NCBI GenBank assembly: GCA_958417225.1
Contig: CATZCM010000004.1
Location: forward strand, 14,988-78,987
Source of the DNA: an uncultured Eubacteriales bacterium
GTDB taxonomy: Bacteria; Bacillota; Clostridia; Oscillospirales; Acutalibacteraceae
Length of the DNA stretch: 64,000 nucleotides
Reading direction: 5' to 3'
The stretch's first letter is position 1; each line of letters begins with the position of its first letter. Under the pieces are notes generated by a model. It had not been told where the DNA came from. It ran no database searches and saw only the letters and a list, made by a program, of their open reading frames with translations. The position numbers and the translations under genes were made by a program. This document shows positions 29,866 to 39,806 of this stretch, piece by piece.

Positions 29866-30613
29866 TGAAAGCAGCACATTCGTAGAAATCAAGGTATAAT
29901 AATCAAATTCCTGATCCTCTAAAAAATTCCACCACCACAGAACAGTAAGAATTTTCAGTTTTAACATTAGCATAAAGTGTAGAGTGTAAAATGTAAGTAA
30001 TTACAAACTTATATTTTTACACTCTACATTTTTATGACCATTTTGTTTATCTGTACTAGCTAATCTAGCACCAAGTTCGTTGTTAATTACTGATATAATT
30101 AAATCCTCGTCCACTTATAAAGTAACATTTAGTGTATTATTTCAAAAAAGCTCATACATCTCTACCTACAGTCGCTGCAAGCTCAACAACTTTTTTAAGC
30201 CTACACTTTAACATCCAACTTTCATATAAAATCAATGTTTTTTCTTTACAAATATCAACTCCTATAATAATTAAACTTTGCATTCAAACACATACTCCAT
30301 CAAAATCTAAATGTAAAATATTACATAACCTTATCATAAAACTCAATTTTTTATATTTTCTAAACCGTAAGGAAATAATATTTCTATATATTTTTTCAAA
30401 TACTAACTGTATCAAACTGCAAAAAGTAAAATCAACCACAACTCTCCTCAAACTTTTATTTTAATTTTCACTTAATATATTTTTTACTCCTATAAAAAAT
30501 TTTATTTTTTGTTCGGTATGACAAAAATCTTAATCCAATTGATATTTTTTCTATTTTATTTCGTATCTATAACTGAACATATTTGTTCTACAAAAAATAA
30601 GGAAGTGATCTTT
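29866..30613. other. Spacer inside the first copy of the duplicated unit
   Basis: AT-rich, no convincing gene. It carries a long hairpin (29974-30034) just after peptide 1 and a 110-codon plus-strand frame with no ribosome binding site. On the minus strand a 43-codon frame (30152-30283) begins MQSLIIIGVDICKEKTLIL, which loosely recalls the start of IS110-type transposases but is truncated; this may be old insertion-sequence debris. Confidence 0.4.
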
Positions 30614-30657
30614 ATGTCAGAAAAAAAAGAATTGAACTTAGATAACACAGATCAAGC
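29938..30657. repeat. Tandem duplication, copy 1
   Basis: About 720 bases match 30849-31568 at a fixed offset of 911 with very few differences (for example TTAACATT versus TTAGCATT). The match spans the spacer, the promoter region and the leader codons of the next peptide gene, then stops within the leader, so only the tails differ. This is a recent duplication of one peptide-gene unit. Confidence 0.93.
29974..30034. terminator. Long hairpin after peptide gene 1
   Basis: AAAGTGTAGAGTGTAAAATG... pairs with ...ATTTTTACACTCTACATTTTT over some 20 bases. A T-rich tail on the plus strand suggests a terminator for the peptide gene. Confidence 0.65.
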
Positions 30658-30859
30658 AGCTGGAGGGTGGGATTGGGTGTGGCCTTCACTCAAACCACTC
30701 AAAATAGACGACAAGGCTTTTTCGAGTTCAGAGATACAGACACCTTCGACTGTGCCTAATAACATTCCCAACTCCTTAGAATTGCATAAAATTCCGGAGT
30801 TAGAGAAACTGAAACATTTTACTAATCCTCCAAAAAATTCCAAACCCTCAGAACAGTAA
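30614..30859 (+). CDS. Double-glycine leader peptide 2
   Basis: 81 residues: leader MSEKKELNLDNTDQAAGG (Thr and Ala replace Leu and Val of the other two), then a tail starting WDWVWPSLKPLKIDD, with a Ser/Pro/Asn-rich middle and a KIPELEKLKHF segment. GGAAGTG precedes the ATG. The tail is unrelated to those of peptides 1 and 3 and contains no cysteine, so thioether or disulfide links are excluded. Confidence 0.72.
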   Translation: MSEKKELNLDNTDQAAGGWDWVWPSLKPLKIDDKAFSSSEIQTPSTVPNNIPNSLELHKIPELEKLKHFTNPPKNSKPSEQ

Positions 30860-31568
30860 GAATTTTCAGTTTTAGCATTAGCATAAAGTGTAGAGTGTAA
30901 AATGTAAGTAATTACAAACTTATATTTTTACACTCTACATTTTTATGACCATTTTGTTTATCTGTACTAGCTAATCTAGCACCAAGTTCGTTGTTAATTA
31001 CTGATATAATTAAATCCTCGTCCACTTATAAAGTAACATTTAGTGTATTATTTCAAAAAAGCTCATACATCTCTACCTACAGTCGCTGCAAGCTCAACAA
31101 CTTTTTTAAGCCTACACTTTAACATCCAACTTTCATATAAAATCAATGTTTTTTCTTTACAAATATCAACTCCTATAATAATTAAACTTTGCATTCAAAC
31201 ACATACTCCATCAAAATCTAAATGTAAAATATTACATAACCTTATCATAAAACTCAATTTTTTATATTTTCTAAACCGTAAGGAAATAATATTTCTATAT
31301 ATTTTTTCAAATACTAACTGTATCAAACTGCAAAAAGTAAAATCAACCACAACTCTCCTCAAACTTTTATTTTAATTTTCACTTAATATATTTTTTACTC
31401 CTATAAAAAATTTTATTTTTTGTTCGGTATGACAAAAATCTTAATCCAATTGATATTTTTTCTATTTTATTTCGTATCTATAACTGAACATATTTGTTCT
31501 ACAAAAAATAAGGAAGTGATCTTTATGTCAGAAAAAAAAGAATTGAATTTAGATAACTTGGATCAAGT
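30849..31568. repeat. Tandem duplication, copy 2
   Basis: Second copy of the 911-base-period unit (see 29938-30657). It includes the hairpin at 30885-30945 and a spacer of about 660 bases (30860-31524) with no gene, identical in content to that of copy 1. Confidence 0.93.
30885..30945. terminator. Long hairpin after peptide gene 2
   Basis: Identical to the hairpin after peptide gene 1 (offset 911). Confidence 0.65.
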
Positions 31569-31692
31569 AGCTGGAGGAAACGATGATCAGGGAAACACTA
31601 AAAAGTACAATCCACAAAAAAGGTACTCTTCCACTGACCATCGAACAGCTGAACTCCCCCCTATGCAAATTTTTAAGCATCCGAATTCTTAA
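31525..31692 (+). CDS. Double-glycine leader peptide 3
   Basis: 55 residues: leader MSEKKELNLDNLDQVAGG, then a polar tail starting NDDQGNTKKYNPQKRYSSTD and ending FKHPNS. Upstream sequence is the duplicated unit. Tail composition is hydrophilic and basic, unlike a classic pore-forming bacteriocin. Confidence 0.75.
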   Translation: MSEKKELNLDNLDQVAGGNDDQGNTKKYNPQKRYSSTDHRTAELPPMQIFKHPNS

Positions 31693-31797
31693 TCTCCTAA
31701 AAAGCATAGACGTGTCTATGATTAGTATTTCCACCCCAAGATAAAAAAATATCTACTCCCCAAAACAGTAAGATTTACCCAGAATTTAAATTAGCAT

Positions 31798-31857
31798 AAA
31801 GTGTAGAGTGCAAAACGTAAGTCCTTACAAACTTACATTTTTGCACTCTACACTTTA
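31798..31857. terminator. Long hairpin between peptide gene 3 and glmM
   Basis: AAAGTGTAGAGTGCAAAACG pairs with a T-rich arm ending GCACTCTACACTTT. Where the two earlier copies have T-A at one stem position, this one has C-G, a compensatory change that supports the structure. It can terminate both peptide gene 3 and glmM (opposite strand). Confidence 0.75.
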
Positions 31858-31872
31858 TATTTTAATCAAACC

Positions 31873-33222
31873 TTACGCCAAGCGATTTCTTACCACATCA
31901 GCGATTAAATTAGCAAATTTCTCAATCTGATCCATATTTTCTCCTTCAAGCATAACTCTAACTAGAGGTTCTGTTCCAGAGACTCTAACTACAACCCTTC
32001 CCGAATCTGATAAAGTATTTTTAACATCATCAACCACTTTTTTCACATCGTGATCCGTATAAAAATGAAGTTTCCCTGAATCACTTACTTTAACATTGAC
32101 TATAACTTGTGGATATCTAACCATTAGTTTACTAAGATTTGAAAGTTTTGCATCACGTCTTTTTAACAAACTCAAAAGTTGAGCTGCAGTGAGTTGACCG
32201 TCACCAGTAGTTGAAAAATCTTTAAATATCACATGCCCGGACTGTTCACCACCTAAATTATATCCTTCTTGTAGCATTTCCTCAAGCACATACCTATCGC
32301 CAACCTTTGTTGGTATGAAATTGATACCCAAGTTTTTACAAAAGCGTCCAAACCCCATGTTGGTCATAATGGTACCCACTACGGTATTTTTAGAAAGTTT
32401 TCCTCTTGACATCATATCCGCAGCGCATATCGCCATAATAAAATCTCCATCTATTAAATTACCTTTCTCATCAACAGCAAGGCACCTATCGGCATCACCA
32501 TCAAATGCAATTCCCAAATCTAATTGATTATCTTTCACATAATCAATTAACCCCTCCATATGAGTAGAACCACAATTCTCATTAATATTCACACCATTCG
32601 GCGAAGTATTAAGCATATAACACTGCGCTCCCAATTCCTCAAAAAGGGTTTTAGCAGTAACTGAAGCTGATCCATTTGCACAATCAAGAGCCACTTTCAT
32701 TCCATCAAACGCAAATGGTACCGTGCTTTTTATATGGTCTATGTAGTCCCTAATCGCACATTCTGACCGCAATACCTTGCCCATACCGTCCCCCAACGGA
32801 AGTGCATGTTCATGCGACTCATCTAAAATTATGTCCTCAATTTTTTCCTCAAGGGCATCTGGTAATTTATATCCATCACCACTGAAAATTTTAATTCCAT
32901 TAAATTCATACGGATTATGTGACGCAGATATCATTATTCCAGCATCGGCTTTATACTTTCCAACTAAATAAGCAACCGCTGGTGTCGGCACAACCCCAAG
33001 TAAAACCACATTTGCACCAACAGAGCACAAACCCGCTATTAATGCACCCTCCAGCATGTCACCAGATAGTCTAGTATCTTTTCCAATTAGTATTTTAGGA
33101 TGTTTGTGGTCACTATCCGTAAGAACTAACGCTGCAGCCCTACCTATATTCATTGCAAGTTCTGGAGTTAACTCCTCATTCGCAATACCACGAACCCCAT
33201 CTGTTCCAAAAAGTCTTCCCAT
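31873..33222 (-). CDS. glmM: Phosphoglucosamine mutase
   Basis: 449 residues; converts glucosamine-6-P to glucosamine-1-P for peptidoglycan precursors. MGRLFGTDGVRGIANEELTP, the phosphoserine loop ISASHNPYEFNGIK (Ser101), the metal loop FDGDADRC and GGEQSGH are all present, as is the phosphate-binding RVSGTEPLVRVM. In most Firmicutes glmM follows cdaA-cdaR; here that pair is 10 kb away on the other strand and glmM instead follows ruvB. Confidence 0.97.
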   Translation of the reverse strand: MGRLFGTDGVRGIANEELTPELAMNIGRAAALVLTDSDHKHPKILIGKDTRLSGDMLEGALIAGLCSVGANVVLLGVVPTPAVAYLVGKYKADAGIMISASHNPYEFNGIKIFSGDGYKLPDALEEKIEDIILDESHEHALPLGDGMGKVLRSECAIRDYIDHIKSTVPFAFDGMKVALDCANGSASVTAKTLFEELGAQCYMLNTSPNGVNINENCGSTHMEGLIDYVKDNQLDLGIAFDGDADRCLAVDEKGNLIDGDFIMAICAADMMSRGKLSKNTVVGTIMTNMGFGRFCKNLGINFIPTKVGDRYVLEEMLQEGYNLGGEQSGHVIFKDFSTTGDGQLTAAQLLSLLKRRDAKLSNLSKLMVRYPQVIVNVKVSDSGKLHFYTDHDVKKVVDDVKNTLSDSGRVVVRVSGTEPLVRVMLEGENMDQIEKFANLIADVVRNRLA

Positions 33223-33234
33223 AAAAATCTCTCC

Positions 33235-34275
33235 TCAAAAAAAAGTTTGTTGATCCGGTTCCCGTACAGAACCAAGACCAAGGTGTTCATATGCAGAAGG
33301 CGTTACACACCTTCCTCGCGGCGTTCTACTTAAAAAACCTATTTGCATAAGGTACGGTTCGTACACATCCTCAATTGTTATAGCTTCTTCTCCAATAGCT
33401 GCCGCAAGAGTTTCAAGCCCAACAGGGCCACCACCATAAAAATTTATAATCGTTTCAAGCATTCGTCTGTCATTCGCATCAAGTCCAAGTTCATCCACTT
33501 CAAGCCTATCAAGGGCAATTTGAGCTGTTTTCAAATTCACCATACCATCGCTAATCACTTGTGCAAAATCACGAACTCTCTTTAATAATCTATTTGCAAT
33601 ACGAGGTGTCCCTCTAGACCTTGATGCAACCTCCAGCGCCCCATCGTCGTCAATTTCTATTCCAAGTATTTGAGCGCTCCGTTTAACAATCCTAGCAAGC
33701 TCTTCTGGTGAATACATCTCAAGTCGCAGAACCACCCCAAACCTATCTCGAAGTGGTGCAGTAAGTTGTCCTGCTCTCGTGGTCGCACCCACGAGTGTAA
33801 ACCTAGCAAGAGGCAAATGATATGAAGCTGCCATTTGGCCTTTTCCCGTAACAATGTCAATTGAGAAATCCTCCATTGCTGGATACAAAATTTCCTCTAC
33901 ATTTCTAGACAAACGGTGGATTTCGTCTATAAACAACACATCACCATCATTTAAATTAGTAAGCAAAGCAGCAAGATCTCCAGGTTTTTCTATAGCTGGC
34001 CCAGATGTAACCTTAATTTGCACATTCATTTCATTTGCTATAATCGCAGCTAAAGTGGTCTTTCCTAAACCTGGCGGACCGTAAAGCAAAACATGATCTA
34101 ATGATTCATTTCTTAGTTTTGCCGCTTCCATAAACACCTTTAAATTTTCTTTCACTTTTTCCTGACCAATATACTCATTCAAATTTTGTGGTCGAAGTGG
34201 ATTTTCTATGTCGTTGTCGTCGGGCATTTGTTCCGGATCAGTAATTCTATTTTCAAAATCGAACTCAAATTCCAT
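33235..34275 (-). CDS. ruvB: Holliday junction branch-migration ATPase RuvB
   Basis: 346 residues. Walker [10 protein letters not shown] (66-74), Walker B DEIHRL (about 117-122), the sensor [18 protein letters not shown] and C-terminal winged-helix region with [10 protein letters not shown] are standard. It directly follows ruvA (3-base gap). Confidence 0.98.
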   Translation of the reverse strand: MEFEFDFENRITDPEQMPDDNDIENPLRPQNLNEYIGQEKVKENLKVFMEAAKLRNESLDHVLLYGPPGLGKTTLAAIIANEMNVQIKVTSGPAIEKPGDLAALLTNLNDGDVLFIDEIHRLSRNVEEILYPAMEDFSIDIVTGKGQMAASYHLPLARFTLVGATTRAGQLTAPLRDRFGVVLRLEMYSPEELARIVKRSAQILGIEIDDDGALEVASRSRGTPRIANRLLKRVRDFAQVISDGMVNLKTAQIALDRLEVDELGLDANDRRMLETIINFYGGGPVGLETLAAAIGEEAITIEDVYEPYLMQIGFLSRTPRGRCVTPSAYEHLGLGSVREPDQQTFF

Positions 34276-34278
34276 CTA

Positions 34279-34881
34279 TTAAAGCCTCCCTGACATAGAT
34301 TTGAGCGATAGTCGAATAAGATCCTCTACTGGAAGCGTACTATCAAGTTTCGCTACAACTGCCGCTGCATCTGACGGAGCATATCCAAGCACCCCTAAAG
34401 CATTTATTGCTTCTGAGACATTATTTGAGGCCGATATCATTGGTGTTACACCTTTAACCTCTTGTGAATATTTGTCCGTACACAACTTATCACGAAGTTC
34501 TAATATAATACGTTCAGCAATTTTTTTCCCTACTCCAGGCGCTCTTGTCAAAGTTTTTACATCTTTTGCCGCAACTGCCATAGCTACCTGTTCCGGACTA
34601 AATTCCGATAACAAAGATACCGCAAACTTGGGCCCAACACCAGACACCGAAGTTAAGCTTTTGAAACAACTAAGCTCATTTTCTGAACAAAACCCGAACA
34701 AATCCATAGCACCTTCTCTATTCACATTTAGAAATGTAAACAACTTTGCCGTTTTACCCACTTGTGGTAACGACTTTTGAGTATTCATGCTTACTATACA
34801 TTTATATCCAACTCCACCGCATTCTATCACAGCCACATTAGGTTCAATATGTGTCAATATTCCATTTAAACTGTAAATCAT
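34279..34881 (-). CDS. ruvA: Holliday junction DNA-binding protein RuvA
   Basis: 200 residues. An OB-fold start (MIYSLNGILTHIEPNVAVIE), two HhH motifs (LTSVSGVGPKFAVSLLS; LTRAPGVGKKIAERIILEL), and a C-terminal UBA-like domain (ALGVLGYAPSDAAAVVAKLD) that binds RuvB. ruvC lies upstream beyond a 1.7-kb unknown gene. Confidence 0.97.
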   Translation of the reverse strand: MIYSLNGILTHIEPNVAVIECGGVGYKCIVSMNTQKSLPQVGKTAKLFTFLNVNREGAMDLFGFCSENELSCFKSLTSVSGVGPKFAVSLLSEFSPEQVAMAVAAKDVKTLTRAPGVGKKIAERIILELRDKLCTDKYSQEVKGVTPMISASNNVSEAINALGVLGYAPSDAAAVVAKLDSTLPVEDLIRLSLKSMSGRL

Positions 34882-35185
34882 TTAATTTCCTCCGTTATTT
34901 CCTGAATCTATCCTAAATTTCACCTTAATATAAAAAATTAAAAACATCCCACATTACATTCCTATTTTTATAGACACAACCTTTCCATTGAAACGTATAA
35001 AGTTGGCTTTATCACCCTCAAATTTAGAATAATTCTTTAAATCCTTATTTAACTAATCGCACCTGTCCATACCCACTTTTAGTAAACTCAAGTCCCTGAT
35101 AGGGTTTCAGTTAATTCGCATAATCTCTCCCGCCAGTTCCTTACTTTTTTAAAGACGTTTCACGGTTAGCAAATCTATAGCATTT
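34882..35185. other. Spacer between ruvA and the duplicated-domain gene
   Basis: About 300 bases, slightly less AT-rich than neighbouring spacers. I see no gene, clear promoter or terminator in it. Confidence 0.4.
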
Positions 35186-36904
35186 CTAAATTCCGATAGC
35201 CTTATCATAAGAAGCCCTAAGTTTCTTTATACGATCATGATTTGCTAATGCTTCAAGGACTTCTCTAGAAGAGAAATTCCCCTTACCTAGATCAAATTTA
35301 TTTTTTAATTTCAATAAATCTATACTATCCTTCACCCCTTCTTGAGCATCCGTACTTACACTACTCAAAAGTGCTTTGGCTGACTTTAATGTTGCACACG
35401 GATCTGATATCTGACAAAACTTATTATAATGTTCTATTATGCCCTTATCCTCATAATTTAACTTATTTCTCAAATCTTCATCACAATTTTCAAACATTTG
35501 ATTGTAATTCTGAATAAATTTCAAATCTCTTATATATTGCATAAGACCATATTTAGACTCAACATTTTTATATATATCTATTATCATCATTCCGTGCCAC
35601 TTTCCTATATCATAACGCTCCAAAAAGTAATCCATTTGATCCAATAATACCTTTTGTGCTTTACGGAAACCTCTCAATTTAGAATCCTCCTGATCACTTA
35701 CCATATCTGCACACATTTTAAAAAAATCTGTATTTTCAAAGGTTTCTCCTTCAGACTCATTCATCATATCAAGACATGTTTTTTGCATTACCGCATCATC
35801 TATAAAACGATTAAAATGAAATCCTTGGAAGGCTATTTTCCCATTCCACATTAACTGTGCTCCTGCACTTTTTTTCCATTCTCCTATCATTGTAGCATTC
35901 ATCTTCTCCTTCAACGCCTCATCCTCTGGAGTTGGATTATAATCAGTATAACTATAATCTGCATCTTTTCTCATTGCTTCTTCTATTATCTCTCTTTCTT
36001 TAGCTTCTGAGTTCGCCTTATTTGCAGCATCACAAGCTTTTCTAAGTTTTTTTAATCGATCATGTTGCTTCAATTCAGCTTTTAATTCAGATTCAGACAT
36101 ATTCAGCAAAGATCCCCCAATGGATAAATTAAATTTCTCAGATAAGTACCCTTTAATAAATGACTTATCACCCTTTTCATCAACAATGTAATTGGTTAAG
36201 AAATTAAGATTATGGCATGATAAAGCAATCATTCCGACGGTTCTATAATGCGACATTATTTCAGTCCCTTCATATGGTGAACTTAATGTTGCTTTCAATT
36301 CTCCGGACTTACAATCATTAAATACTGAATTATAATCTTTCAAAAAGCTATAATCTCTAGAAAATTCCTCCAAGTTTATTTCCTTACATATTTTCTCATT
36401 GGTTTTTCCTAACCAATTTTGTATTTTATACTTATCTAAAAAATAATCCATCTGGTCTAGCAACGCTTGATGCAACCTAAGAAACCCTCTAGCCTTAACA
36501 GTTTTATCTCCTTGCATTATATCATCGCACATTTTATAAAACTCCGTATCTTCAAACCTTCCTCCTGCAGGTTTTCTCATCATATCAACAAATGTCCTTT
36601 GATCCAACGCTCTGTTTATAAGTTTATCAAAATGAAAATCTGAAAAAACATCAACACCCGCACTATCCCAACTCATCTTACTTACACTCTTAACTGGACT
36701 AGTTTTATTTGCCCTAAATCCACCAAGTAAACCTAACCGTGACCTTATTATTTCAGCCATCATCATTTCTCTCATACTTTTCGCCACTCCAGTTTGACGA
36801 TTACCTATTGTAGGCTTTACACCTGTATTATTTTGCAAAGCTCTCCAGGTAGCCAAACTTTCCTCCGCATCACTATCTCTTGTAAATAACTTTGAAAAAA
36901 ACAT
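35186..36904 (-). CDS. Unknown protein with two tandem ~220-residue repeats
   Basis: 572 residues, no signal sequence or membrane helix, so probably cytoplasmic or an unconventional effector. After an N-terminal segment (1-79) there are two homologous units, about 80-294 and 345-572. Shared landmarks in order: SAG..., F.FHF(D/N)(K/R)(L/F)I, F(E/D)(D/N)T(E/D)F(Y/F)KMC, RGF...LLDQMDYFL(D/E)(K/R)Y, and HDR(L/I)KKLR at the end of each. A charged linker (295-344) joins them. AAGGAG precedes the ATG. It is on the ruv strand between ruvC and ruvA with 100-300-base gaps each side, so it is probably an insertion into the locus rather than a Ruv partner. I recognise no family. Confidence 0.7.
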   Translation of the reverse strand: MFFSKLFTRDSDAEESLATWRALQNNTGVKPTIGNRQTGVAKSMREMMMAEIIRSRLGLLGGFRANKTSPVKSVSKMSWDSAGVDVFSDFHFDKLINRALDQRTFVDMMRKPAGGRFEDTEFYKMCDDIMQGDKTVKARGFLRLHQALLDQMDYFLDKYKIQNWLGKTNEKICKEINLEEFSRDYSFLKDYNSVFNDCKSGELKATLSSPYEGTEIMSHYRTVGMIALSCHNLNFLTNYIVDEKGDKSFIKGYLSEKFNLSIGGSLLNMSESELKAELKQHDRLKKLRKACDAANKANSEAKEREIIEEAMRKDADYSYTDYNPTPEDEALKEKMNATMIGEWKKSAGAQLMWNGKIAFQGFHFNRFIDDAVMQKTCLDMMNESEGETFENTDFFKMCADMVSDQEDSKLRGFRKAQKVLLDQMDYFLERYDIGKWHGMMIIDIYKNVESKYGLMQYIRDLKFIQNYNQMFENCDEDLRNKLNYEDKGIIEHYNKFCQISDPCATLKSAKALLSSVSTDAQEGVKDSIDLLKLKNKFDLGKGNFSSREVLEALANHDRIKKLRASYDKAIGI

Positions 36905-37041
36905 AATACTAACTCCTTTGTATAGACATTAAAAGTCCCACTACACCCATAAGGCACTATTATGAGATTTCATAAACTTTTCCACAAACTCGTGATAACA
37001 CATAATTTCATAAGTCTTTATACATTATTACAACAGTAAGC

Positions 37042-37539
37042 TCAATTGCAACCTTTCACCCGATCTCTCACACCCGCATGCGACAGATGCGTAATTGCAA
37101 TTGCAAGCGCGTCTGCTGTATCATCGGGTTTAGGAACCTGATTTAGGCCAAGCAACTTTTTTGTCATTTCCATCACCTGATACTTTTTAGCCTGACCATA
37201 CCCTGTAACGGAAACTTTTATTTGTAACGGCGTATACTCATAAACTGGAACATTAGCCTGTTTGGCAGCAAGAATTGTAACACCTCTTGCCTGCGCAACA
37301 TCTATTGCAGTTTTCTGATTATTTTGAAAATACAGTTTTTCAATAGCAAATGCATCTGGTTTCGCACAAATTAACAAATCCGTCATGCTATCGTATATTT
37401 TCTGAAGTCTAGTCAAAAAATCATCTGAAGCATCTGTTGTAATTGCTCCGTGACCTAAAGATCTAAATCGATTTTTTTCACAGCAAACCAATCCATAACC
37501 AATAATCGCATATCCTGGATCTATACCTAAAACCCTCAT
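37042..37539 (-). CDS. ruvC: Crossover junction endonuclease RuvC
   Basis: 165 residues with the four acidic catalytic positions: Asp7 in [12 protein letters not shown], Glu in [10 protein letters not shown], and two Asp in [25 protein letters not shown] is also diagnostic. It resolves Holliday junctions. Its ATG overlaps the end of uppP by 4 bases. Confidence 0.96.
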   Translation of the reverse strand: MRVLGIDPGYAIIGYGLVCCEKNRFRSLGHGAITTDASDDFLTRLQKIYDSMTDLLICAKPDAFAIEKLYFQNNQKTAIDVAQARGVTILAAKQANVPVYEYTPLQIKVSVTGYGQAKKYQVMEMTKKLLGLNQVPKPDDTADALAIAITHLSHAGVRDRVKGCN

Positions 37540-38381
37540 CTTACAGTTTTCACTACTCCTAAAAGCGACAATACAATCACTATAATACCAAGAGCTATTC
37601 TATAGTATCCAAAAGGTTTAAAGTCATGTTTCTTAATAAAGTTCATTAAATATTTAATTGCAACTAAAGAGACCAAAAATGAAACTAACATCCCCACTAC
37701 TAAAATACCAAGTTCAGTAGACGTAAATGACACATGATCCTTTAAGAAAAATTTCACAACTTTAAGCCCGCTAGCTCCAAACATAACTGGTATAGCTAAA
37801 AAGAACGAATATTCCGCCGCAACGTATCTAGACGTCCCAAGAATCATTGCCCCAAGTATAGTAGCTCCCGAACGCGATGTTCCCGGAATTAACGCAAGCA
37901 TTTGAAAAGCCCCAATTAAAAAAGCAGTTTTATAACTAAGTGTTTTGAAATTTTTAATTTTAACACTACGATGCACACTCTCAACTACAATAAACAAAAC
38001 ACCATAAAGTATAAGTGTAATCGCCACAACTAAAGGATTTTCCATATGTGCAGAAATAAAGTCGTCCAACAAAAAACCCGCTACTGCTGCTGGAATACAG
38101 CCAACTGCAACTTTAAACCACAAACTCCACGTTTCGCGTTTTTCTGTTAAATTTTTCTTTGGAGAAAATGGATTGAGTTTGTGAAAAAACAACGTAATTA
38201 CAGCTAAAATTGAACCAAGCTGAATCAAAACCAAGAACATATTCCAAAACTCATCCGACACCTTCAGTGGAATAAAAACCTCTGATAAAATCAAATGACC
38301 TGTACTGCTTATAGGTAGCCATTCTGTAACCCCCTGTACTATTCCATATACAATCGCTTTAAGTATTTCAATTATATCCAT
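37536..38381 (-). CDS. uppP: Undecaprenyl-diphosphatase (BacA-type)
   Basis: About 281 residues and eight membrane helices. [16 protein letters not shown] holds the glutamate-rich active-site motif, and [14 protein letters not shown] is the conserved arginine/serine motif. It recycles undecaprenyl phosphate and confers bacitracin tolerance. The start [10 protein letters not shown] is chosen because AAAGGGG precedes that ATG; two upstream ATGs (38402, 38420) lack a site. Confidence 0.95.
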   Translation of the reverse strand: MDIIEILKAIVYGIVQGVTEWLPISSTGHLILSEVFIPLKVSDEFWNMFLVLIQLGSILAVITLFFHKLNPFSPKKNLTEKRETWSLWFKVAVGCIPAAVAGFLLDDFISAHMENPLVVAITLILYGVLFIVVESVHRSVKIKNFKTLSYKTAFLIGAFQMLALIPGTSRSGATILGAMILGTSRYVAAEYSFFLAIPVMFGASGLKVVKFFLKDHVSFTSTELGILVVGMLVSFLVSLVAIKYLMNFIKKHDFKPFGYYRIALGIIVIVLSLLGVVKTVR

Positions 38382-38491
38382 CACAATCCCCTTTTCATAC
38401 ATTATAAAAGAATTTATCATAATTCTCCTTTTAACATTATAACAAATCTATAACATAAAAACAATCCCATTCACACTTTTTTTTATAAATC

Positions 38492-38535
38492 AAAAAATCA
38501 GCACTACCAAGCCATATACCTGCAATGCTGATTTT
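38492..38535 (-). terminator. Terminator after the polysaccharide deacetylase gene
   Basis: On the minus strand AAAATCAGCA pairs with TGCTGATTTT around a 23-base loop, followed by TTTTTGATT. Confidence 0.75.
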
Positions 38536-38543
38536 CAATCAAT

Positions 38544-39491
38544 TCATACAAACTGAATAGGTTCTACACTTTCATCTATCACCGGGAACGTATATCCCTC
38601 TGCTCTCAAACTATCTACAATTTCTTCTATTGCATCAATAACAAATGATTTGTTCATCATGTCATGCATCAAAAGTATGCTTCTATTCGTACAGCTACAT
38701 TCTTCAACTGCTTTATTTATCAAGCTATCTCCTCTAAGCCCATCACAATCGCCATCGTATGCATTCCAGTCATAATACGTAAGTCCCAAATCATTTACTT
38801 TATTTATAAGTTCTGAACGTATATTTCTATTTGGATACGCATTGCTACCACCCGGAAATCTAAATATTGTACTTCTCTTCCCAAGTGCCTGATATATAAC
38901 ATCGTTCATCTTATTGAAATCTTCGATATAAGCCTCTGGTGAACTGTATATTGAACTAAACTCATGCGTATACGAATGCACCGCCACAGCATGCCCTCTA
39001 TCGCTTATTTCTTTTATCTGGTCCACAAGTCTCTGACCTCTGAGAAATTGTCCAGTAACAAAAAATGTAGCCTTAGCATTACAACGATCCAACGCATCTA
39101 AAAGTTTAGGAGTATTAGGACATGGCCCATCATCAAATGTTAGGTAAACTTTTTTACTTTCGTCAGCTTCCTTGTAAACTCTCTTACTTTTTCTTATAGC
39201 AACTTCTGTAGGTTCAGTTGTCGTAATCATTGTTGTGGCTGCTTCTGTCGTTGTAGGCGATGTCGTCGTTATCGTAGTACACAGTGTCGTTGATTCAGTT
39301 AATGGTTCCACTTCTTCGCTTGCGACTACAGACGTATTTTCAGTGGCCGCAATAGCTTCCTTGCTAGCATGCGAACCAAGTTTTGCAAAACACAGACTAA
39401 ACACCCCAATAAATAGTAACATAGTTATCCCCAAAAATAAACAATCTCTTTTAAATCTTCTTTTTTTCCTTTCTTTTTTATCATAATGCAT
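38544..39491 (-). CDS. Membrane-anchored polysaccharide (peptidoglycan) deacetylase
   Basis: About 315 residues: a basic cytoplasmic start, one membrane helix (about 18-38), a Thr-rich linker (several TTT runs over about 50 residues), then an NodB/CE4 domain. YLTFDDGPCPNT carries the catalytic Asp and metal Asp, HSYTHEFSSI the two His ligands, and RFPGGSNAYPN the catalytic Arg region. It probably removes acetyl groups from wall GlcNAc or a related glycan. The start MHYDKKERKK has AAGGGGA upstream; the ATG 63 bases earlier does not. Confidence 0.9.
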   Translation of the reverse strand: MHYDKKERKKRRFKRDCLFLGITMLLFIGVFSLCFAKLGSHASKEAIAATENTSVVASEEVEPLTESTTLCTTITTTSPTTTEAATTMITTTEPTEVAIRKSKRVYKEADESKKVYLTFDDGPCPNTPKLLDALDRCNAKATFFVTGQFLRGQRLVDQIKEISDRGHAVAVHSYTHEFSSIYSSPEAYIEDFNKMNDVIYQALGKRSTIFRFPGGSNAYPNRNIRSELINKVNDLGLTYYDWNAYDGDCDGLRGDSLINKAVEECSCTNRSILLMHDMMNKSFVIDAIEEIVDSLRAEGYTFPVIDESVEPIQFV

Positions 39492-39763
39492 TTTCCTATT
39501 CCCCTTACAAATTAAAATATATGTCACAAACCGTCGACAATAATATAATAACACATAATCAATTTATAATCCAATAGATATTAGCAAATTGACAATATTT
39601 CTCACCTTTCTACAATCATCGCCTTAAACTCATAGCATAATTGTACAAAATTCAACACTAAACATTTTAGAAAACATCCCAATCTAGGCTCTTAAAAACA
39701 ATCCCGGCATATTACTAATTAATATTTTTTTCATAACAATATAGGCAAATAGCAAACTCAAGG

Positions 39764-39799
39764 TAAAAAAATAGTCACTCCTTATTGGGAGCGACTATC
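39764..39799 (-). terminator. Terminator of the der-plsY unit
   Basis: Minus-strand GATAGTCGCTCC-CAATAA-GGAGTGACTAT followed by TTTTTTT. Confidence 0.88.
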
Positions 39800-39806
39800 A
39801 ATAAAT

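Noticed and set aside
30152..30283. 43-codon minus-strand frame starting MQSLIIIGVDICKEK
   Set aside because: Loose resemblance to an IS110-type transposase N-terminus, but too short and without flanking support to call; noted only as possible debris.
30132..30464. 110-codon open frame, repeated at 31043-31375
   Set aside because: Part of the duplicated AT-rich spacer; no ribosome binding site, improbable composition, and the two copies are identical simply because the DNA is duplicated.
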